Source: Macrostomum hystrix
Taxonomy: Eukaryota > Platyhelminthes > Macrostomidae
Reading direction: 5' to 3'
Length of the DNA stretch: 64,000 bases
Assembly (NCBI GenBank): GCA_950097015.1
Contig: CATNEN010000029.1
Coordinates: 8,347,501-8,411,500 of the forward strand
Numbering within the stretch: the first letter of the stretch is position 1; each line of letters begins with the position of its first letter. The notes beneath the pieces are model-generated. The model made no database searches, was not told the origin of the DNA, and saw only the letters and a list, made by a program, of their open reading frames with translations. This document shows, piece by piece, positions 35,839 to 46,166 of this stretch. A program made the position numbers and the translations under genes.

Positions 35839-38800
35839 TCAATAAAAGCTGACATTGTCCAAGTAGGAGCGCAGATTAGCACGCACAGTCTCTACCGGAT
35901 ACGCCGCCCTAGCCTGGTGCAGCAGTTCAGCGAATTGCACAAATCTTTGATAACCCGGAGCGGCCTCTTCGCACACTGGATGGCAGGGACAAGCGAAAGG
36001 CGATTTGTCCATAACACAACGCTGCGTATCGGGATCAACCGAGGCAACCCACGGTATGAGATTGTGACACGGAAAGCTGAACGGCGGCACGTGACAGATT
36101 TCGCGCATATTTGCCGCAATGAAGCGCACTTTAACTAGCCAGGCTTTGTCGTCCGTCAGGTTCTGTGGTTTCTTTTTAACAAGATTTCGCAAATAGTCTC
36201 GGTTGTGAGCGCAACGCTTACAGGCCTCTCTAGGCTCGCACTGGAATCGTATAACGCAGAAGCCGCAGTTCTGATTCGGACGAATCGGATCGCGCGGCAC
36301 GTGAACGCTGCGCATTTTAGGCAAGAGTTCACGCAGGCACTTCATTAGCTGCGAAATGGGCAGGTCGGTTGGCAACTCCCACAGTAACAGAAATGGCGCA
36401 TCTGCTTTGGTTGGCCAAAAGAGAAACCTGTCCGGTAGGCTGGAGGCGTACTCGTGACACGTACCGGTGCTGTATTCGCGGAAGCACAAACTGGCGGCTA
36501 CGGGGTTGAGTTGAGTCTTGCACGTGCGTTGCAAACCTTCTGCTGTTAATGCATGATTCGCAGTGCTAATCGGCATTTTTAGGATCTGCTTTTCGGCTGC
36601 CGCAGTAGCAGTCAATTCTTTAACTTGGACTGGAGCCTCCGTGAACGGCTCGGTTTGCTTTACAACTTTGTTAGGCTCAACCAATCGAACGACAGCTTCT
36701 AGCACAGATTTGACGACATTTTGAACGATTTCTGCTACGTTATCATCAGCTTCCTCTGACAAAAAATCGAAATATGCAATAGGCGCTCGAACTGTGGTGC
36801 TGTCTTTATTGCTTACCCCAACTGACTCTTCCGAAGCTGATGGTGCATTCTCTACGCATTCCAAACCAGTATTAGCGGCTGCTGCATCAAGTGGCTTTGG
36901 CTCAGCCGAACGTTTAGTCTGGTTAATCAATGCTGACTCACAGCCTGTATCATTTACAGAAACGATTGTACTGGTCTCTTCATCTGCAACCGCCTTTAGC
37001 ATTTCTTCTTCTGCTATCGCAACGGCACTACTAATAACATCATGCATTTCAATGACTTCGCTTTCTCGACAGTTATTTTCATCAGTTGCCTTTGCAGCTT
37101 CTAAATAGCCAGTTGCCTCAAATGCGCTGCTTGCAGGAATTCGGTCATCAACTGTATCAAACAACGCTTCAATTGGATCGGATGTTAAATCCTTGTCGCT
37201 TGCATCTGCAATGTTGGCGCCAGATAGACTAGGATCCGCAGTGTTAAACAATTCATCCGCGGTTATCATAGAATCAGCTAGCATGGTTAAATGCTTGGCA
37301 TGCGCAGTTTCATCGATGGAAGCTATATTAGCTTCCGTTGCAGCGACGATGGAAATTGCCTTCTTAGGATTTTCTTCCGCTGTCTCTACAACCCTATCGA
37401 CTCGACTTTCGGTCTCCGCTGAAACAGAAACTTCGTTAGGATTATTTACTTCCACTGCGACCGTCTTAAGATCCTCGCCTGTCTCTTTTGCTAGCTCTGG
37501 ACTTGCGACTTCGGAATCAGTTACTTGAACGGGTTTCAGCTCTTCAGCACGTTGGCTAGGAGCGCCAGTGGATACGTCGGCAACAACCTCTTCATCTTCT
37601 GTTGATTCCGCTTCAGACTCCACTCTAAATTCAGCATCCGTATCTGGCATTCCCTCGATCTCAGAATCTGATGCATCGCAGTCGCCATCTGACTTGACTA
37701 GAAGCTGTTTTTTCAACATAACCTCAATCTCACCTTCTGGTAGCGATCCTTCAAAATTGATTGACGCTTGGTTATTGGAATTAGCTGAGAGTTCACTTGA
37801 AGTCTGCACAGCCATCACGGCAACATTGCGAGCTACTTGTTTCAAATAATCAATAGATAGAGTTTTACCATCCATAGGTGCCAAAACGGCGGCATAAGAG
37901 CCAGTAGATGGGTGCACTGCGACGTAGCAACTACATTGACAGTTTAATAATAAGCTTTCCAGGCGTTCTCCAACCCAAGCGCAGTTAACATCAGCAGGGA
38001 AGCCAGAAACAACGTAATAAGTTTCCAAACCGCTAGAAATGTACCAATTATCGGATCCAGAAGCACCAGTGGAAGCGGCGGGTACAAAAGAACCAATGGC
38101 TGGCTGCTTGTTTAGTGAGTCAGCCTGTTGAAGCATTTTTAGGCCTAACAGGAACAGGTTAGAATCCTTTGCTCGTTTGTTGTCGAATTCATTACGTTGT
38201 CTTTTTCTATCGGGAGACTCTTTGACTGATCGCGACGGCGGCTTAGGCGACAAGCGCGCACCGTTCGGTTCATGGGTCAGAGCAGAAGCTGCAGCAGCGG
38301 CAGCGAAAGCGGATGCTGATGCAGTGGTAGTTCGCTCTGAGTGACGCGAAGAGGACTCAATAACTCGACTTCTAGACGAACTACTCGGTGACTTGGACTT
38401 TCCAGAGTCGCCGTGACGACGATGTCGAGGCGACGTATTTCTTGAACGAGACCGGTTGCCATGACGATGCCGAGAGCTGCTAGTCCTTCGCTCTGAACGA
38501 TCATCATAGCGATCCCGACGGGATTTCGATCTTGATTTTGATCTATAACGATTGCTTGAGAGACGACGGTGCGAATTGCTCCGCGAGCTGGAGCGGCTGG
38601 CCTTTCGCCGATCCGAAGAACTCGGAGACCTAGATTTGTTGCGTAACTGCTGACGAGCACGGCTCGGTGAAGACCGCCCGGAATCAAAGCGGTTCGATCG
38701 GCGACTGCTATCTTCAGGGGGACAGTCCACCCAACGCGATGTAGTTCTGTTCTGCTCTTGAAGCATCTGCTGCTGATGCTGAAGCATCTGCTGCTGCTGT

Positions 38801-39858
38801 TGCAGTCTTAACTGATGCTGGTGCCAAGCAGCAGCCTGCTGTGCTTGTGCCCCGTAGGCGCCGCCATAGGGCATCGACATCGGTACTGGTTGAGGAGGAT
38901 AGTTGAATTGATGCTGGCCAAGCGTTGCCGCAGGGGCAATAACGGCTGATAAAGGCGCTTGCCAATAAGGCGCCATCATGGCGGCTTGCGGCGCGTTGAT
39001 CGGATAAGGCATCGGAAAGTGTGTAGGAAATGCGAAAGGTGCTTGCTGATAGGGCATTTGAGGATAAGGATAATGTTGGTGAGGCTGGCTCATTATCATC
39101 ATCTGAGGTGGCTGTTGCAGCTGAGGTGGCGGGGTGGGCGGTGGCGAATCAAGTGCCTCCGACGGTGCCCATAGTTCGAACACGGAGAAGCCTTCTGGCG
39201 AGGAGCTCAATCGGTTGATAATTTCGAATCGTTCTGCCGAGCCAGTTGCCTCGCTTGGCAGTCTCACAAAGGCGGCCCTAGCATCGCCTAGACGTTCTAC
39301 AATTCGCACATCGCCAATAGGAATTCGTCCGCCCGCGGCAGTGTCAGCCAAGTCCGCCTCTGTTAGCTTGTCGGGCAAATTGTAGAGAAAGACAAAATTT
39401 AAACGACGCTTATCGACTGGCTGGCGACTACCGCCGGTGCCACTCTGAATGTAAACTGGACAGGCGACGCAGCGGGCGGACAAATGACGATAAGTATCTT
39501 CCCACTGGCTGGCGTCCAGCTGATCGAAAAGAGTCACACAACAGCTGCCCGGTAGCTCGGCAGAGTTGCGCACACGCGAGCCCAACGGTTCCAATAGTTC
39601 CCTAAGTTCGCAAGTGATTCGACGCAAGAATACAAAATCTGATTTAACCAGCTCCAGATCATCGGCGCTGCTTCCGGCACCGCCGGATGATGATGCGGCA
39701 GCTGCTGCCGCCGCTGCGGCACCTGGCCGCTTATCTGGCGGCAGCATGCGTTCCTGATGACGCTTGCCAAGCATGTGCACTTCGTAGCCTTCGCGCGTCA
39801 TCATGCCAACAGAGCACAGGTCGCAGTAGAATGGAAAAGAATCGCGATCCATGCTCAA
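35839..39858 (-). CDS. zinc-finger, RRM and RS-domain protein with C-terminal Cys/His module (paralogue 1)
   Basis: A single open frame of 1,339 aa without introns. Residues 11-35 form a matrin/U1-type C2H2 finger (C12, C15, H28, H34), used in related families for RNA or dsRNA contact. An Ala tract follows, then an RRM-like unit from about 152 (LNFVFLYNLPDKLTEADL) and a Pro/Gln/Met-rich stretch. An Arg/Ser-rich region (about 400-510) is typical of splicing factors. Next come a degenerate RRM-like unit (TYYVVSGFPADVNCAW), a long acidic Ser/Glu/Val-rich segment, and an RRM at about 1153-1245 (RNP2 FLLLWELP, RNP1 NCGFCVIRF). It ends with FPCHNLIPW at 1262 and PFACPCHP. The composition suggests a nuclear RNA-processing factor; that is inference. 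The two downstream genes are shorter, intron-bearing relatives. Confidence 0.9.
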   Translation of the reverse strand: MSMDRDSFPFYCDLCSVGMMTREGYEVHMLGKRHQERMLPPDKRPGAAAAAAAAASSSGGAGSSADDLELVKSDFVFLRRITCELRELLEPLGSRVRNSAELPGSCCVTLFDQLDASQWEDTYRHLSARCVACPVYIQSGTGGSRQPVDKRRLNFVFLYNLPDKLTEADLADTAAGGRIPIGDVRIVERLGDARAAFVRLPSEATGSAERFEIINRLSSSPEGFSVFELWAPSEALDSPPPTPPPQLQQPPQMMIMSQPHQHYPYPQMPYQQAPFAFPTHFPMPYPINAPQAAMMAPYWQAPLSAVIAPAATLGQHQFNYPPQPVPMSMPYGGAYGAQAQQAAAWHQHQLRLQQQQQMLQHQQQMLQEQNRTTSRWVDCPPEDSSRRSNRFDSGRSSPSRARQQLRNKSRSPSSSDRRKASRSSSRSNSHRRLSSNRYRSKSRSKSRRDRYDDRSERRTSSSRHRHGNRSRSRNTSPRHRRHGDSGKSKSPSSSSRSRVIESSSRHSERTTTASASAFAAAAAASALTHEPNGARLSPKPPSRSVKESPDRKRQRNEFDNKRAKDSNLFLLGLKMLQQADSLNKQPAIGSFVPAASTGASGSDNWYISSGLETYYVVSGFPADVNCAWVGERLESLLLNCQCSCYVAVHPSTGSYAAVLAPMDGKTLSIDYLKQVARNVAVMAVQTSSELSANSNNQASINFEGSLPEGEIEVMLKKQLLVKSDGDCDASDSEIEGMPDTDAEFRVESEAESTEDEEVVADVSTGAPSQRAEELKPVQVTDSEVASPELAKETGEDLKTVAVEVNNPNEVSVSAETESRVDRVVETAEENPKKAISIVAATEANIASIDETAHAKHLTMLADSMITADELFNTADPSLSGANIADASDKDLTSDPIEALFDTVDDRIPASSAFEATGYLEAAKATDENNCRESEVIEMHDVISSAVAIAEEEMLKAVADEETSTIVSVNDTGCESALINQTKRSAEPKPLDAAAANTGLECVENAPSASEESVGVSNKDSTTVRAPIAYFDFLSEEADDNVAEIVQNVVKSVLEAVVRLVEPNKVVKQTEPFTEAPVQVKELTATAAAEKQILKMPISTANHALTAEGLQRTCKTQLNPVAASLCFREYSTGTCHEYASSLPDRFLFWPTKADAPFLLLWELPTDLPISQLMKCLRELLPKMRSVHVPRDPIRPNQNCGFCVIRFQCEPREACKRCAHNRDYLRNLVKKKPQNLTDDKAWLVKVRFIAANMREICHVPPFSFPCHNLIPWVASVDPDTQRCVMDKSPFACPCHPVCEEAAPGYQRFVQFAELLHQARAAYPVETVRANLRSYLDNVSFY

Positions 39859-40112
39859 AGTGGTTTTTTAAACAAGAAATTCTACTGCGCTGTGGGTTCA
39901 CACAGTTGACTACAGGGCGAGCATTTCGAGTTTTGATGAGTTTAGGTTAGGGATTAAGTTGGATGGTTGCTTTTGCTCTTTTCTAATGGCACCTGTGTTT
40001 AAGTCCTGAAAGTGAAGATGGGTGGCAGCTTGAAGGAGCTAGAGAAAACTTTGTATGATAATTTAAAAAGTATTGCCAACTAATGGCCTTAATTACTAAC
40101 ATCCTAATTGCC
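39859..40112. promoter_or_regulatory. upstream region of paralogue 1
   Basis: About 250 bp between the start codon and the mobile element at 40,113. It should contain the minus-strand promoter and 5' leader, but no specific motif is assigned. Confidence 0.3.
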
Positions 40113-40393
40113 CATACATGCGCAACACCCGGCCGACCCGGCCGAACCGGCCGGGTGAAACGAGGGCCAAGCAAGGTAAGTCGCAAAAACCAATTGACCA
40201 AGCGCAAAAAAATCAAAGGGGGGACCAAGGGACAAAAAAGGAAGGCGTGAAGAAAAGGAAAAAGGGGAGAGAAAAAGAGAGCAAATGAGAGCAAACTAAG
40301 TCGTAAATAGAGCAATGAAATGAACTAAGTCGCAAATGAGAGCAAAAACTAAGTCGCACGGCCGGCTAAGATTTGGGAGGTTGCGCATGTATG
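40113..40393. mobile_element. 281-bp non-autonomous DNA element (hAT-like) with 8-bp target duplication
   Basis: Ends are CATACATGCGCAAC and its reverse complement GTTGCGCATGTATG. The flanks are a perfect 8-bp direct repeat, TAATTGCC (40,105-40,112 and 40,394-40,401). Inside are a GC-rich palindromic stretch (CCGGCCGACCCGGCCG) and three short direct repeats containing AACTAAGTCG. No transposase is encoded. The 8-bp duplication points to the hAT group. Confidence 0.85.
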
Positions 40394-40401
40394 TAATTGC
40401 C

Positions 40402-42924
40402 TTGTAGTTGTATTTCAACTTTTGTAATCATGGGACAAAATGCCTCTTGTTGAGTTAGTAAAAAATTTTCTAGTTAACTTTTTAAGTTAATAAGTTAAGT
40501 TAAGTTATAACATCATATTAGGCTAACAGCAATGTTATAGGTGTCAAACATAACATTACGTCATTTTAAAAAGGCTAAGAATCCTGAACTAAGGATTCTA
40601 ATAATACTTATAATAGTTATCATAGCTAGAATAGTACAAAAAAGTTAGCTAGCTCTGAGTAAACACCTGCTTAGTTTTATAACTTTTAGTTACATTTTTG
40701 ACAAGCATCTGGTTTTTATGCATTTTTTTCAATTTGCAGCTATATTATTTTGTATAGTGATTGCCTATGACTATGAATTTTAAAAAAGAAAATATTTCTT
40801 TAAAAAATAGCTATACAAATATAAACTACTTAAAACATGATAGGCCCTACTGTGACTAATATAAATGATTTCAACATTTAACAAGAGCACAGGCCTAATT
40901 ATAGCAATGGCTAGATGGTTACATACACTCAAAATAAGACTCTGATATAACAAACTATTGATAATTAAATATGAAAATAATATAACACTTCAGCAGAATA
41001 CCTAAATTATATATTTGTTGATTGGTTAAAGTTTCTGAGTTAGTATTTAAACAGCTAGTTTTATTGCACAAAAAGAGGGTTCTTACAACTAGCTAGACAT
41101 AAAAAGAGCCATTTAATTGAATTGAATATATTGAATTCACAGTTGCAATTTTGAAATAGTATATTTATAATTAGAATAAACAAAAAACAATTAATGGCCA
41201 CTATACCAAAACTACAATAACTAAAAAACTACCAAAATATACTTTGTCCTATTTGTCATGCTTTATTATCTTAATTCTTAAAATCTAGCTAGATAGAATG
41301 TGGTAGCTTGTGATGACCTAAAGATTAACTTTTTGGATGTGTTGCTATATAAGGGATTCACTTATATAGCATGGGATAGGGGCCTATAGAGTCCTGATGA
41401 CCAACATGTGAGAAAAGGCTATGGATACATACTAAAGCTTACAGGTCCCTGTTAGGGCCTACAGCTAGTCTATACTACATCTTTAGGTGTGCTCTTTCCC
41501 AAGAGCAAGAGGTTGCATCCAGAGATCTGATGGGCCATGCTAGTGTCCTAGCCCTGAGAAACTCAAACTGGCAACATTTGATGATACTGCTAGAGTCTAT
41601 AGAGTCACAACCATTGTGACCAGAACCTGTTGGCACTAGTCCTCATAGCCTTGCACTAGCCCACTGCAGTGGCTGTGCTAGGGCCAATGCTAACCTATGA
41701 CTTCAAGTTCAACTAACTGCTATACTGTTTGCAGGCCATTGGACTCAAGGCTTAGTCACATTGAACTGCCCGTCTCATTTGTTTATATTGCTAGGGCTAA
41801 CTAGCTAGCTGATATATTTTTCTCAGTTTTCCCCTTTGTATATCTATATATATATAAGGCCTTGGCCTATAAAATAAAAACTCTACTCACCTAAGCTACA
41901 ATAAAAAGAAATCCAAATTTAATTATTTAGCTTTGTGTGGTAAGCAAACAATCTAGCTTTTGTGCCCTTCCAAGTAGAACAATTAAATGGTCATGACTGT
42001 AACTACAAGCCAAATGTAGCTACTTTCAAGCCATCCTGTCACATCTGTCATATACAACCATGACATGACTGAGTTATAGTTAGCACATATAGCTAGCTTA
42101 GACAAAATGATCAGGCCAACAAATGGATAACTTATGTCATGAGCAATATAGGAATAGACAAAAAACATCATCAACATCAAAATTTTATTTAAAACTTCTA
42201 AAACATGGTTGAAAAAATGCAAGGAAACAGACATCATGGATATTGTTAATTGATTGTTGTTAGGGGCCTATTAGAAATAAAAACTACACTTAAATATGAG
42301 GAAATACAGCAGAGACCAATCTTAATAATATTATTACGACACTTTAAATTCGAAGTCCTAGTAGTATGGGTGGCCGTTAAGCCGTCGTCACCGATGACGA
42401 TGTACTCGTAATTAATTCTGGTGTAACTTCTTTAAGGTTCCCAATCATGAGTCCTGTCACCGACAGACACTTCAATTTAAACGGAAAATAAAACAAAAAC
42501 ATGAATTCTCGCTTAAATTTTCTTTGAAGCAGAAACGTCCGTCAGAAAATGTCTGGGTACTCTGGGAACTCATTTCATCTATGTTTCTTGGATTTAATTC
42601 AAGACACAAAATCACAGGTTTTAAATTTGAGATGTGGTGCATATTAGAATAAGGGATACAACTTATTGCTGCGATTACGAATAGGCATTAAGCCTTAAGG
42701 TATTTCAGAAGTACTTAAATATATACAAAAAATTATAGTCTGTATAGACATATGTATATGCCTATATGGACACAGACACGGACATATTCTCCCCTGAATT
42801 TTTTTGGCAGCGCCAAGCTGTGCTAACAGCGTTGGGTTGTGACTGATTGGTTGACAGACTGGACAAATGGTGTACTGTGGTTGACCTGCGCCTAGTATTT
42901 TGGCTTGATCAGTGAAATGGAGAA
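40402..42924. other. AT-rich intergenic DNA, no gene seen
   Basis: Long AT-rich unique sequence with several runs of TTAAG/TTAAC near 40,490. No open frame with gene-like composition and no clear mobile element. Confidence 0.5.
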
Positions 42925-43140
42925 ATTGTAGGCCAACCTCCAAGGGACAGTAAATGAGATTATCTGAGCCTTACGGGCAGATGTACACACATGTGTGAGC
43001 GTATGCCTGCGAAACGGTATCTGTGTGCGTGAATGCTCAGGAGTCAGCGGAATGTTCAGAATTGCCTCCTTGCTGGCTGCAGGTCTAGTGTCACCAAATG
43101 ATGTGCAATTGCGCGCAGCCCTCCTGCAATAATTTTTTTT
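42925..43140 (+). mobile_element. 5'-truncated SINE family B copy
   Basis: Starts inside the body at GGCCAACCTCCAAGGGACAG. It continues through GGGCAGATGTACACACATGT, GCTCAGGAGTCAGCGGAATG and CTGGCTGCAGGTCTAGTGTC to CCCTCCTGCAATAATT, matching the right part of the copy at 60,782. Confidence 0.75.
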
Positions 43141-44858
43141 GAGCCTACATACATAATTACGCAATGATTATGTAATTTCACCACCGCCCTCATCTCCCCA
43201 AAGCTTACTGTACATCGTCGGGCCCATCAGAGACCGGCAGGGCTCGGTTTTACACTGTCCAGGGTCAAGGATTTCAACGAATACTTTCCATCACGGTTCA
43301 CGCGTGATTTTTTCCCAATATAGTCCCATCATTTTTCCTCCCAAAAAGTCAGACCCTTCTTGCACTTCGGGACACCTTTGACATCCTTGTCCGACTTTAG
43401 ACTACCTGTTCACCAGTCCCCAGCTGCTAGTTCTGTATTCCCTTCCCGAAAGCTATCACTACATGTCGAATCCCCAATCCTTGTTATATTAATCCCCATC
43501 CCCTGAGTCGCTACTGCATGCCTTCGGCTCTGAAGATCGCCGGTCAACATCGCGCTTTGCCGCCTGACCCCTGGAGTACAGACGAGTCAAGCCGGGACTG
43601 TTTGAGCTCGACTCAGTGTGTTTCATTTTTTTTCTTACTAATAGTAGTACTGATTGCTCACAGAGCCCATTCATGAAAGGCTATAGGCATTCACCGGTGA
43701 AGCGGGGCACTGATCGACCTTGTTTGAAGGGATTGAAAGTCTAAATTGAAACCTTAGCTAATACCTCATCCAGCTAAAGTACAAAAGTACAAGTTCGCTA
43801 TGCGAAAGATCATATATGCAGGACCCCCAGTTGATGACCAGCATGGAGTCCCTCTAGCAGTCCTTATTCTCTCTTTCTGACCTAAATATTAGTCGGAGCA
43901 ACCGGGGCCCCTGCCTCGTTAGATTTTAGTTATGGTATCTTGAACCGCAAGTAATGGTGTCAGAACTACTCTAAGTAGTCCCTAACCTAAAACTCACTGG
44001 CTATAAAATTAGAGATAGACAATGGGACCTTGGCCAGTCGGACTAAAACCTAGCTATCAATCACCACTAGGGCAGGTGACAATGGGGGAATTAAGGCCCG
44101 ATCCCCTTCCACCTTGGGATCCGCACTGTGGGTTTTCCAGCGCTCGCATTAAGTCATACCGGGGTTTCATCAATTGTCCATGATGCATTTCACTTCATCC
44201 AGGTACACGCGATGGGCCCTGAAAATGATGATTCAACTCTAAAGAAAACGACATTACAATTTTTTGTATTTACATACAGTTAATAGGCTGCAAACTAAGA
44301 CGGGTGCTTAACTTACACTTACTTACAACACTAAACCCTAGGCCCAAATCCATTTCATCACAGGTTCACGAATCAATGCACCATGCATCCACACTGAAAA
44401 CTATGTTCTGTGACCACCATTTGATTAAAAAATGACTTTGAAGTATCATTGTTGATTTGTTTAGATCTTCTGACTGCCCCTCCTATTCATAATCTGGTAC
44501 ATTTATAATTTATAAATAACACTTGTACATTATGGGTTGGGTTTAAAAAGTACATAGCGCATTGTTCGCTTGAGTGATGGGCGACAATAATAGTGCTTGC
44601 TGCTTGGAAGCAAATTATGTGCAATGCCACTAAAAGGACGAAGCTAAAGATTAAAATATATGAATGCAGTGAGGAGAGGGAAACGGACCCCTGCAGGAAA
44701 AGGACTGTGTTCAGAGAAATCGCTTGCATGAAAAAGTTGGTGTGCAAAAGAAGATTATGCGCAAGCTGGCTGCCAATAAAGGGAGCTTGGAAAAGTTAAA
44801 GATTATCTCCAGGTTGAGGCGGAGATTAACAAGAGTTCCCTGTGCCTTTTCCCTAGAT
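43141..44858. other. intergenic DNA, no gene seen
   Basis: Mixed unique sequence. Short open frames lack codon bias or recognisable domains. Confidence 0.5.
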
Positions 44859-45357
44859 CAGGGGTCGGCAAACTCCGGCCCGCGGGCCAGATGCGGCCCT
44901 CAAAGCTCCCAAATCCGGCCCGTTGCCCCTTCCAACACCTATAGTATACAGTTTCATCTTTCCCCTGTCTCATCTCTCCCGTGTGTCACCTCTCCCGTGT
45001 CTTATCTCTCCATTGTCTCGTCTGTTCCGTGTCTTGTCTCTCCTTTGTCTCACCTCTCCTGTGTCTTATCTCTCCCGTGTCTCATCTCTCCCGTATGTCA
45101 TCTCTCCCATGTCTCGTCTCTCCCGTGTCTCATCTATCCAGTGTCTTATCTCGCTATTTGTCTCGTCTCTCCCGTACCTTATCTCTCCTTTGTCTCATCT
45201 CTCTCGTGTCTCATCTCTTCTCTCTCTTATCTCTCCTGTTTGTCATCTCTCCCCTATCTCTGATATATCGCTCTTAGATTTCTACAGTCTGCGCGGCCCG
45301 CTGTCGTCTTTTAGGTTCTCTTTTTGGCCCGCTAGCTAATAAGTTTGCCGACCCCTG
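44859..45357. mobile_element. 499-bp hAT-type element carrying an internal minisatellite
   Basis: Terminal inverted repeats start CAGGGGTCGGCAAACT at 44,859 and end with its reverse complement at 45,357, continuing with GGCCCG-rich subterminal sequence as in many hAT miniature elements. A perfect 8-bp target duplication, CCCTAGAT, flanks it (44,851-44,858 and 45,358-45,365). The middle (about 44,945-45,265) is a diverged array of about 16-bp units, GTCTCATCTCTCCCGT. No transposase remains. Confidence 0.93.
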
Positions 45358-45365
45358 CCCTAGAT

Positions 45366-46166
45366 AGTATGGGGCTGGCTGAGAAATACGCAGGTGAGAG
45401 AGTCTGGGCTTAGCAGGTGGAGCAAAGCGGACTTTGTTCTTCCTGCCTCTCCCAAATCCAGTAGCAAAACTGGACGTCGTGCCAGGCTGCTGCCGCGGTC
45501 TTCGCAATTTGGGTTGGGTCCCTCGCCAATGACAGCTCAAAATAGCTTTGTTGTTATTCCTCCTCCATGCCACCAGCAAAACTGCCTCCAGTCTTCCCCT
45601 TTGGTCCGTCACCTGTGCGCGTCTCTCATCTTCTCCCATCTTCTTCTGAGCTCTCTCTCTCTTCCCTGCGTCAGCTTCTCTCTACCCCATACCAGTTCCC
45701 ATCCACATACTCTTTTGTCTAGCCATAGGGAGACCCGGCAAAGACTAAACATGCCCCCAGCTTGCAGCCACGCGCATGTGCTCATCTCTCTCTTTCTCTC
45801 CGACCCACTGAGCAGTTCTAGCGCCAAGTCTGCTCCCAATGCACGGCTCTCAGGAGCAGCAAAAAACTTTTTCTCGCCCACTAATGCGTCAAATGTATAG
45901 TCGGCCGCCAAGTTCAACCAACCCGAGGCTCAGCCTATTGGTTAAGGCCCTGTACGTTGGCAAAGCGTTGCGATCTGATAAATTTTCTGCCTTTAAAACA
46001 ACCAGCGTCACAAAAGGGTAACCGCTACTACTAATGCTAGCTGCTGGAGAAGACAAGCATCAGCATTGGGATCCGTTTTATTAGCTGCGCCCATCAGGGA
46101 CCAAATTAACATTTGAAAATAAAATAGACTCAGCAAATTTTTTTTTTCGCGGCAACAGTCACAATA
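45366..46166. other. upstream region of the cadherin gene
   Basis: The plus-strand promoter of the cadherin gene should lie here. The long open frames (for example 45,394-45,900) are Ser/Pro/Leu-rich and show no domain. Confidence 0.4.

Noticed and set aside
40480-40510. Telomere-like TTAAG run
   Set aside because: Only a few imperfect copies in AT-rich DNA.
45394-45900. 168-aa plus-strand frame upstream of the cadherin gene
   Set aside because: Ser/Pro/Leu-rich low-complexity composition, no domain, antisense frame equally open.
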